A DNA stretch of 46,694 bases from Aculops lycopersici. Taxonomy: Eukaryota > Arthropoda > Arachnida > Trombidiformes > Eriophyidae. A model generated the notes under the pieces. It was not told the DNA's origin. It saw only the letters and a list, made by a program, of their open reading frames with translations, and did not search any database. Within the stretch, counting starts at the first letter, position 1; each line of letters starts with the position of its first letter. Location of the stretch: assembly GCA_015350385.1 (NCBI GenBank), contig WNKI01000004.1:615916-662609 (forward strand), written 5' to 3'. Of this stretch, positions 38,710 to 46,694 are shown one piece after another. Position numbers and translations under genes: made by a program.

Positions 38710-40261
38710 GGTTGCAATCTATATCTTCTAATTTCTTAATATATATCTCTACTTAGAATACACCGCAATGTGTGTCTTCCAGTCTATTAACTGTGTGTAT
38801 AATTAGACTAAAAGTTCTTCGATAAAATAGACAAATGAAGAGTTACACTGTCTTAATTAGATACAGGTGATGATGTGATCGAATGTTACAGTTCACTGTT
38901 TTGTTTTATGATCTGTATTATAATTGATGTATTCTCTTCGTTCGCAGTATCGAGTGCAAACGTGTGTATAAATATCCTACCGGATGGATGTGGGCGTGAA
39001 TTGAAGAACAGTGAGATAGAATTGATTTGCAATTAATATATACAATCAATATAGGGATATTGAACTAACAATTTGGATATAAAGAGTCATCTAATATATT
39101 GATATCAATATCTCATTTCTATATAAATAGTCTGGTCCTCTCGTCGGTGTCGACACAAGCGTCTTCAAAATTTTGACACATTTTTGCGTTTTCCCCGGCT
39201 ACTCACACACAAACATGGACACATAGACTTTGCTGTTGCGCTTGCTCGCTCATGGCGCTGCAATCGCCGCTCACTTTGTGTGTTACTTCTATGGCGCCGG
39301 CAGTGGAGTTTGTGGCGCATTCACTGAATGGGCGCTACTCTGGATAGACCTGCAGTCGCCACTCGGTCAGGTGGTTGTCGCTGTTGTTGCTCATGAAACT
39401 GCCGCAGGTAACCTCATCCTCTTCCTTTCTGCAGCAACCTGCTCACAATCTACGATGCCTCAAAGCTCAGTCATAGGGAATCGCCGCAGGAAAACTACCG
39501 GACGATCCTCCAAGAGTCTAGCTTGCTAAATGCGCACAAGCTCGCCAGCGGCGGCTCAGCTAAAACTTTGCCAGCAACATACATTCGTGGAAAGCCATAG
39601 AAAGTGGCTAGAAAAAACAAAGGCAAACTTTCGCATATGGAAAGTCAATAGAAAAACTAGCCAGCTCTACTTACCGATTTTCCTTGAGGATTTGGTTCTT
39701 CTCTTTGAACACGTTTATTGTGTCACCAAACTAAACTTAGTTCTCCTGGTGAAAACTATAACGAGATCATTCGTTTTCCTCTGGTTGTGTGGATTTTTAT
39801 TAGTACTTGCACATTTAACGTATTGATTTGAAATGATGCAAATCACACGGCTATTGCTTCTGTTGCTACTATGAGTTGAAAATTAAGTAAAAAAGTATGA
39901 ATCGATTCCGCTAAGATGACGCGCCATAGTCGACAGGTAGGTATCGCGGGGTGTTGCAATCTAGCCAGCAAAGTGCGCGTTCTGTTGCAAGCATTCTGGC
40001 TCGTCGAACTTCCGCGAGGTGGTAAACCTGTTTACTACCGCTAGCGGAATACGCAAATTAGTGGCCTCCAGACCCCATTGGATACTATCGAGGTAAAAGT
40101 ACTGATTTCTTAAGTGTTGAAAATTCGATGCTTGTGTAAGAGATGCAGTGTAGAGGTGGCCAACTCGATTAAGAGGGGTCTGTCTAACTAAAATCCACAA
40201 ATAATCTCTTCGATATGATTTTTCTATGTGCAAAAAAGTCCACCCGACCTTGATGAAAATG
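38710..40261. other. Non-coding stretch between nucleobindin and tRNA-Cys
   Basis: No gene is supported. 38710-39140 is AT-rich, with TATAAATA at 38966-38973 and TATATAAATA near 39119-39129, possible core promoters for unidentified transcripts. From 39170 to 39530 the sequence becomes GC-richer, with ORFs of about 100 codons (39230-39529, 39530-39826) that lack domains. Nucleobindin's promoter lies at the left end on the minus strand. Confidence 0.45.
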
Positions 40262-40268
40262 AAAAAAA
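40262..40268 (-). terminator. RNA polymerase III terminator of tRNA-Cys
   Basis: A run of seven T on the minus strand starts 5 bases past the tRNA 3' end. Confidence 0.85.
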
Positions 40269-40272
40269 CTAA

Positions 40273-40343
40273 GGGCGCTCACGGATTTGAACCATGGACC
40301 TATCGATCTGCAGTCGATTGCTCTACCACTGAGCTAAGCACCC
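40273..40343 (-). tRNA. tRNA-Cys (GCA)
   Basis: The minus strand folds into a full 71-base cloverleaf. The acceptor stem is GGGTGCT/AGCGCCC with one G-U pair, the D-arm GCTC..GAGC, the anticodon stem ATCGA/TCGAT around the loop CTGCAGA (anticodon GCA), and the T-arm CATGG/CCGTG with loop TTCAAAT. There is no intron, and no encoded CCA is needed. It lies about 170 bases upstream of, and opposite to, the U2AF large subunit gene. Confidence 0.95.
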
Positions 40344-40511
40344 GCACATACAGAACTAGTGCTGCAAGAGAGAATTTGAACAGGCGCAATCGTGAACGCG
40401 AGAAATTCTCACTAAAATGTAAAATGGCAACGCAAACTCCGACACAAACAAACTTGAAACAAATCAACTTTTATTGACACCTCAGACATACCATCATATT
40501 AGCATCTCACG

Positions 40512-42161
40512 ATGCCACCTGAAGTCAAATCTAGACGTAGATTCAAGTCACCCTATTGGGATGTTCCTCCAGTCGGTTTCGAACATGTGACACCTAAAGA
40601 ATACAAGGCTCTGCAAGCCTCTGGCCAAGTTCCTCATTCAGTGGTCAATCCATCATCGCAGCATCTCCAAGGAACCAAATTTGCACATGGCCACAACCCA
40701 GCAAATTCACCCCCTCCTCATAACAACGGATCTACAACAACTGCAAACCCCTTACACTCTAAATCATCATCAGGCAACTATGGAAGCGACAGTCATTATA
40801 GTTCCTCGACAAGCAAGTACCCAAGTGGTCGGCACCCAGATCCCGTTGCTGCTGCCAAAGCGGCTGCGGCAAATATCAATGCCATCCTCTCTAGCAGTGG
40901 ATCGACTGGATCTAAGACAACACCACCGACACTGACAAGACAGGCAAGAAGACTTTACGTGGGTAACATACCGTTTGGTTGTACGGATGATGATATGATT
41001 GAGTTTTTTCAGTCAAGTATGGCCGCGTGTAACTTTATAACTCAACCTGGTAATCCAGTATTAGCCTGTCAGATAAACCTGGACAAGAATTTCGCATTCT
41101 TAGAGTTCAGGTCGATAGAAGAAACCACAAATGCCATGGCTCTTGACGGTATCCAATGCAAAGGACAAGCACTGAAGATTAGAAGGCCACACGATTATCA
41201 GCCAATACCAGGCTCTGAACCAGCCCCAACCCCGATCGGAGTTGCTTTAAGTGGACTGATGCAACATACAAATTCGGGCGATGGAACAGCAACACCAACT
41301 GCACCCGTTGTACCACCCCACATACCTGGAGTCATATCAACAATCGTCGCCGATTCTCCAAATAAGATTTACATCGGTGGCGTTCCCACCTATCTAACTG
41401 AGGACCAGATCAAGGATATACTATCGAGTTTCGGTCAACTGAAAGCATTCAATCTCATCAAAGATCCAGCGACACTGGCCAGTAAAGGCTATGCATTTTG
41501 CGAATACCTCGATCCAGCCATCACAGATCAAGCAATATTAGGACTGAATGGATTTGAGATTGGCGATAAGAAACTCACGGTTCAGAGAGCAAGTGTTGGT
41601 GCAAAATCGGGACCTCTTGCTGGTGCCACGACTACAAGCAGCGGTGCGAGGGGTCCCAATGTTATAGCGGCTATCACGAACCCCGCCCTATTACCACCAG
41701 TTCAAATTCAAGTACCCGGACTACCAAGTATCACGCCCTCAAGTACGCCGAGAGTTTTGACGGAAGTCTTGTGTCTCATGAACATGGTTGAGCCAGACGA
41801 GCTCGCTGACGATGAGGAGTATAGAGAAATTTTAGAGGACATTGAGGAGGAGTGTTCCAAGTATGGAACTGTAAAATCAATAGTGATACCAAGACCACCT
41901 TCCAAGAAACCAGGGCAACATTATGATAATGATAACAATAATGACGAGTACGAGGACGAGGATGAGAGGAATAAGAGGAAACGTCAAAAGTTGATACAAC
42001 AACATGAGTCAGTTCCAGGTTTAGGTAAGGTGTTTGTTGAATTTGACTCGGCCACAGAAGCTCAAAGGGCCCAACAGAATCTCGCCGGTCGTCGGTTTGC
42101 AAATCGCGTTGTGGTAACATCGTACTTTGATCGCGATCGTTATAAGAATAAAGAATTCTAA
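40512..42161 (+). CDS. U2AF2: U2AF large subunit (U2AF65/U2AF50) without an RS domain
   Basis: U2AF65 binds the polypyrimidine tract at 3' splice sites and helps place U2 snRNP at the branch point. The protein is 549 residues. It starts almost at the U2AF35-binding motif (YWDVPPVGFEHVTP, Trp16); the usual 60-90 residue Arg/Ser domain before it is missing, with only SRRR left. A Ser/Asn/His/Ala-rich linker of about 110 residues replaces the usual 50. RRM1 (147-225) and RRM2 (285-365) are well conserved (RLYVGNIPFG, KIYIGG, GYAFCEY). The C-terminal UHM (about 416-545) keeps the Arg-X-Phe motif (527-529), but carries a 40-residue acidic/basic insertion (about 466-505). An in-frame TAG lies three codons before the ATG, so more N-terminal sequence would need a spliced exon. 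The TAG is itself part of a possible acceptor, and no RS-rich ORF is seen upstream. Confidence 0.95.
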   Translation: MPPEVKSRRRFKSPYWDVPPVGFEHVTPKEYKALQASGQVPHSVVNPSSQHLQGTKFAHGHNPANSPPPHNNGSTTTANPLHSKSSSGNYGSDSHYSSSTSKYPSGRHPDPVAAAKAAAANINAILSSSGSTGSKTTPPTLTRQARRLYVGNIPFGCTDDDMIEFFQSSMAACNFITQPGNPVLACQINLDKNFAFLEFRSIEETTNAMALDGIQCKGQALKIRRPHDYQPIPGSEPAPTPIGVALSGLMQHTNSGDGTATPTAPVVPPHIPGVISTIVADSPNKIYIGGVPTYLTEDQIKDILSSFGQLKAFNLIKDPATLASKGYAFCEYLDPAITDQAILGLNGFEIGDKKLTVQRASVGAKSGPLAGATTTSSGARGPNVIAAITNPALLPPVQIQVPGLPSITPSSTPRVLTEVLCLMNMVEPDELADDEEYREILEDIEEECSKYGTVKSIVIPRPPSKKPGQHYDNDNNNDEYEDEDERNKRKRQKLIQQHESVPGLGKVFVEFDSATEAQRAQQNLAGRRFANRVVVTSYFDRDRYKNKEF

Positions 42162-43288
42162 TATAGCAGTTATCATTCATGTCCTACAACAAGCTTGATA
42201 ACAGATTTTCGGTAATACCAGACATTCGTTTACTCGTCAACTAAATGTTTAGCTAATGTTATAATCTTGAGCTAATGGATTTAACTCAAGCTGTCTTGGC
42301 ATGCAAAACTGTATACTGAAGAACTATAGAATGGGTCTCAGAATTAACGCTGCCAAACTTGAGTGACATCTGCAAACAAGTGGTTCCATCGTTACCAACT
42401 GTTAAGCTAGAGCTTGAAACTTCTAAGGACAACACCCGGCGCTAGATAGCAATTTTAAAACTGATAGCGACACAATAAAGTTAACGCCAGTGGCAACGTT
42501 TTGCTCGATCATTCATTCATTAAGTGGTTTTAGGGTAAAGGAAGTGAAAGTATATCAAAACATCAAATCCGTTGATTGCAGATGAACATCAACAGGTTTC
42601 ATTTCATTTTAGTTTAGTGTGCGCCGCTAATGACAACGAAGAGCTCTCCATCCGCTGCCTATTCCCTCGTTTACTTATACATTGGATTGGCTGTATCTAA
42701 GTAGCGGCTCAATAAGATTATATGTGATCGCCAAATAAGATATCAAGACGTCAGGTGGCGCTTAGCGAGCTCATTGCGTAACTTTGGCTCACCTGTGCGC
42801 AGACGCGCAGGTAGCTCATCCTTCTTCTCCCTCGTCCTGTTTCTCTTAATCTTGGCCAAGATACTTGCTAAGCGTCGTCTTCTTCTTCTTCTACTCCCTA
42901 TCTGAGTTCCTCTGCTCACCTGACTGGCTATTAGTTTGTCTTACCGCCAGACGGAAGAGGCGAACAGTTAAGTTCAGTCTCCGTTGAGATCGGACCGTTA
43001 GAATTGAATCGAATTGCCAGTGCGAGTGTGGCATGTCAGCGAGTGTGGATCGCCAAGTCTAGACTATTGGCAACACCAAAAGGTCGACCACAAACAACAG
43101 GTGGCACCAAAAAGATCGATCAAAATCATCATAGACGATCATAGATCACACTCTTATTTAGAGAGTTACTTGACACTGAATCAAGATTAGTAAGTTGCTG
43201 AAGTGAGCAAAGAGACTTGAAGAGAGGGAGAGAAAGAGTAGAGTAAAATTTAAATTTTGTTAGGTGGCGAGACAGGAAGCCAGGGAAG
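42162..43288. other. Non-coding stretch between U2AF and the final gene
   Basis: About 1.1 kb with no supported ORF. A TTCAGTCT initiator-like word lies at 42973-42980, about 310 bases upstream of the next start codon, without a good TATA box. GA/CT-rich patches occur at 42820-42900 and 43205-43245. Confidence 0.4.
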
Positions 43289-43787
43289 ATGGTGCAAGTT
43301 AGGTGCACTTGTAACCACCTCATGAATGATGATGCACAAGATGGGAAGTATTTATCCAATCATCGACAATCAATGCTGCCAATTATCAATCGAAAGAGAA
43401 CAGCATCAAAAATCAATCGACAGCTGTTGACACTAGCCAGTGGCCAGATGGAGAAGATGGATCAATCATCAGGTGGCTGCGGTGCTAATGGCAATGACAT
43501 TGTTGACAACAGGTTGTTGGCTACCCAATTGGCTGCGACAACCTGGAGATCAATGATGGATGACAGATCATTAACAGACAATGATCAAACTGATCGAAAG
43601 AGATCAATCAAGTCAGGGAGAAGTCAACACAAGTCACAGCAACCAAATCCAACTCCAGCACCAACAAAATCGTTATTAATACCGAAATTGTTCTTGTTAT
43701 CAATATCACTATTATTATTTTCACTGAGCTCGCTAGTGCCCCTTGCAAGTTCCAACAATACACCGCCAAGCGCTCAAACTGTTGAGG
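43289..43787 (+). CDS. First coding exon of a membrane or secreted protein (partial)
   Basis: The exon encodes 166 complete residues and ends at a strong donor (GAGG|GTAAGT, GT at 43788-43789), intron phase 1; reading on hits a stop two codons later. About 127 polar, Ser/Asn/Gln/Asp-rich residues with two Cys early on precede a strongly hydrophobic segment (about 130-152, LLIPKLFLLSISLLLFSLSS), then SSNNTPPSAQTVEG. Either the hydrophobic part is a signal peptide after a very long leader, as in some arthropod receptors, or it is a type II anchor. Internal Mets at about 89-90 would give a shorter leader. The family cannot be named from this exon. The remaining exons are not found in the 2.9 kb that follow. 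Confidence 0.6.
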
Positions 43788-46694
43788 GTAAGTTATGAAT
43801 TTTATAAATATTTTTTTTCATATCTTAGGTCATGTATGACTTTGATTAATTTAGTTTACTGTCAGAGCTGAAAATTTTACATAGTTTTAGAGATATTTTC
43901 CAAGGTGATTTCAAGTAACTCACCAGAGAAAGAGGTAGGAGATGATTTCAATCATCTTATCTGCTTCCATAGTCGCTGATGGTTAGTGGGGTCACGTGTA
44001 AATGATTGCAAGTGATCGCACTCCGCATTGTTTTTACTTGACTATATGATCTATCTCTAGTAGCTCGTGCAAAACTTTTACCTGACGCCACGCTACTCGA
44101 CCACCAGCGTGTCAAATCTACCACACATCCACTATCTCTGGTGACCGTTAACTCAGGTAGCTAGCAAGTGACTTGACATGTTGATTGAGAGGACAGCGCA
44201 GATGATCACCACCAATACAAGTATCTACTGCTAGCTGCTAGCTGCTAACGAATGAGTGAATGAATTAGCGAGTCTGGTTAGCTCGTTCCGCCAAGATTGA
44301 TGGCTACCGTCGCTCATTTTGGTGCGGTTGTCGTTGTGATCGTCCGCTCGTCTTCCTCTCTTCGGTCTTTGTGGGTGTCGCTGAGGTGCAAGTTTAGGTT
44401 TTTACCTTCGCTTCATCTGCCGATTGTCCCTTCCTCTCTTGCTCTCAATCTACCAATTGTTGCTCGCTCTCAAGATTACCCGATTTGCATTGACTCCCCT
44501 TCTAGTCTTGATGTTAGACTAGGAGACAAGCCGGCTAAACATAGCTGGACTAAACTACCAACTTTTCCGATCGATAAGGTTGCCAAGATAGACCCAAAAG
44601 GTGAATTGTAATTCCACTAGAGAGATAGTTAGCCTCTTGGTGGTTGCAGCTGCTATTGTCGTTACCACGACTAGAGATTTAAAGAAAGCAAACGAAGAGG
44701 CGACTTTGCAAAATGCAAATGCTATCGGTCACAATAGTGTTGCCGCCGCCGCCTCCTCACTAACGCGAGCCGGCAACAGTAATGCATAATTGATTGTAAT
44801 GACAAGATAGCATTCCGATCGTTCACTTTAGACCGACTCACTGGCCGGCTGACTGAGCGACTGCATAGCTTGCCAGTTTCTTCGGCTGAAGCAGATGTAG
44901 TCGCGACTAGTCAACCAACCAGCTAACAAGCTGACCGCCACTTACGTAACCTGGTACAATCGAGCGCAAGCTTATCCTTCCTTTTCTCCTCTTTCTCTAT
45001 CTCTTACCTAACCAAGAGTTGGACTTGGAAAGAGAGTGACTCTCTTGCTGTTCGCTTGCGATTTGTTTTAGCCGTGCGATAAGTGCAACAACTCGTGCAA
45101 GTTGAAGGCTAATTATCGACTTATCAACGCGAGCACGTTCGTTTGTCTCTCTCTCGTTCATTTTACGGCTTATTAAGCAACATACAGATAAGCGGCTCAC
45201 ACCAACACCAACACTGACGCTCACTTGCCAAACAGGTGAGTGTATGCGTGAGATTCAAAGAAAAATACGGCCGCAACAGAGCGAAGTAGCAAATCGCAAC
45301 TCAAGTTTCATTTTGGACAAGCGACTAACTTGCCTTTGCTGCCAAGAGACATGAGAAAGAGAGAGAGCAAAAGTTGAAATCCATTTCTCTTTCGATCGTC
45401 TGAATCTCATCGTGTTTAGCTGGCCAGTTAGTGAGCCCAGTTTCGCACGTTGTGCTCTATAGATTGGATTCTATTGCATCGGCTTTATCTTTATCAGTTT
45501 TCCCTATTCCAGTTTAATTTACAACAACTCGGCAACCGCCAAAGTCGCAGGTTTTGCCTACCGCCAGCTCGACTATGCAAAAACAAGAGACAACATGTTG
45601 GGCGCGGGTTTGCACTTTATTTCCCACTTGTTGCTGCTCGCTCTTGTTCCTGCCCTTTGCTTCGTTTGCCATCGAAGCACAAGTTGCGCGACCAGGCGAA
45701 GTTCATTGACAACATCAACTAGAGCAACATACCGACAACAACGACCACGACGACAATATACTTAGGAGCAAATGACTCGAGCTAAGGCGTCAAATGCTCG
45801 CGCTAGTCTAATTCGCGAGTCCCGAGCGCTTTATTTGTTGTTGCTGCTGCTTGGTAGTGGCGCTGGTGGTGTGCGATATTGTTTGCTGCCCTGTCGCGCA
45901 ACCTTTACCTGTCTCATTTGCTTGCCAGCCAGCTTGAGAGTAAGACATTGCAGCCTGGAGCTCGTTTCCGCTCGCCACCCAATAGGCGCGACTCTCATTG
46001 GGAGAACTTGGCTAAAATACTACCGCTGTTGGAGTAGTCGTTGTTGTTGTTGATGGTGGTGCTGTTTCTGCTGCCGCTGTCAATGATGTCGACGCCATTT
46101 GCAAGTCACACTAATACTACCAATGGCACCACTATTACTATTACTACTTCCACTTTTACTCCCACTGGGCGCCAAATTAGCGACCACTCCAACTTGCCGC
46201 CCAACTCCTTTGCTCTGTCTCGTCTTCTTCTCCGCACTTCTCGCAGTGTCTATCCAACTGCAAGCCACAGGTTGATCGGCAAGGCGGGCGGCTATTGCAA
46301 CGGAAGGGCGGCAAGCGGCTGACAGTGGAAGTGGAAGTGGATGTGGTCCAGTCAGCGAGCGGCCACTTGTTGAGCGAGCGGGCGAGCGAGCGAGTGAGAT
46401 TTAGCTTCACTGGCTGATGTCTGTGCACAACAAGTGGTCGTGTGTTCACGTCCTCCAGTTTTCTGGCCACTTGTTGTCGTAGCGTCGTAAGCCTCAAGTT
46501 TAGCTTTATCTTCAGCTTCAACTCTAACTTCAACTTCCATCTTGCGGCACAAATGACAACAAAAGGCGCTAATGTTAATTGTATTGTGTCCATCTCTTCG
46601 CGTGCTAGGCGCGTTCTGTTAACATGCTTGCAAGATGGCCACTTACTTGTTAGCAAGCAAATGACCAAAATAACGGAGTCTCTCTCTCTCTCTC
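43788..46694. other. Probable first intron of the final gene, to the contig end
   Basis: The sequence begins with a splice donor and then shows no supported coding exon. It contains CTAGCTGCTAG palindromic words (about 44231-44246), CT and GA runs, many CACTTG/CAAGTG words, AAC/ACT-rich tracts and quasi-repeats. ORFs of 60-160 codons on both strands look like by-products of composition. The last 17 bases are CT repeat. Confidence 0.5.
46676..46694. repeat. (CT)n at contig end
   Basis: Pure CT dinucleotide runs to the window end, matching the CT array at the other end. Confidence 0.85.

Noticed and set aside
39230..39826. Two adjacent ORFs of about 100 codons after TATA-like words
   Set aside because: No domain; the first starts at TTG; neither has conserved features. 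Possible promoter words alone are too weak.
40226..40477. ORF just before U2AF with a short Arg/Asn/Glu-rich part, considered as a missing RS exon
   Set aside because: It overlaps the tRNA-Cys gene and has no RS dipeptide repeats, so it does not supply the missing domain.
44297..44789. Two plus-strand ORFs in the last 3 kb as further exons of the final gene
   Set aside because: No consistent splice phase with the donor at 43787 and no domain; composition is like the surrounding intron.

Overview
The window looks like a whole contig from an arthropod nuclear genome, most likely an intron-poor acariform mite. The arthropod signal is the tramtrack-type BTB domain of the zinc-finger protein at 27.9 kb, together with a mitochondrial-clan P450 of the ecdysteroid type and a six-cysteine secreted protein. 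Coding sequences are nearly all single uninterrupted ORFs. The only introns with direct support are a 90-base one in an SLC35D-type transporter and a splice donor that closes a first coding exon at 43787. Both contig ends are CT microsatellite, so the assembly probably broke there. The assignment to mites is inference; no rRNA or mitochondrial marker is present.

Layout. 1-2.6 kb: simple repeats, then sequence without a recognisable gene. 2.6-19.4 kb: a dense housekeeping block holding S-adenosylmethionine decarboxylase (+), a DDI1 retropepsin-like protease (+), a papain-family protease with a very long linker (-), ADAT1 (-), a P450 (+), ubiquitin-eS31 (-), NSA2 (-), a secreted six-cysteine protein (+), an SLC35D nucleotide-sugar transporter (-), AUH (-) and a shortened Miro (-). 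19.4-27.9 kb: an 8.4-kb gene-poor, partly GC-rich stretch full of quasi-repeats, leading into a BTB zinc-finger gene (+). 29.8-31 kb: a 78-residue stand-alone Grn1-domain protein (+) and an unrecognised 263-residue protein (-). 31.2-35.6 kb: a complete Ty1/copia retrotransposon (-) with 157-bp LTRs and a 5-bp target duplication, containing a 20-N assembly gap. 35.8-38.7 kb: a SENP/ULP SUMO protease (+) and a nucleobindin (-), converging tail to tail. 40.3 kb: tRNA-Cys(GCA) (-). 40.5-42.2 kb: U2AF large subunit (+). 43.3 kb to the end: first coding exon of a membrane or secreted protein, followed by intron-like sequence.

The genes do not form one pathway, but three belong to ribosome production (eS31, NSA2, Grn1 protein). 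The most interesting theme is loss of domains from conserved housekeeping proteins. Miro lacks its second EF-hand module and C-terminal GTPase. The Grn1 protein is only the N-terminal domain of GNL3/nucleostemin. U2AF65 lacks its RS domain. DDI1 has no C-terminal UBA. The ubiquitin moiety fused to eS31 carries six substitutions relative to canonical metazoan ubiquitin. I found no CRISPR array, bacterial-type operon or viral gene other than the retrotransposon.
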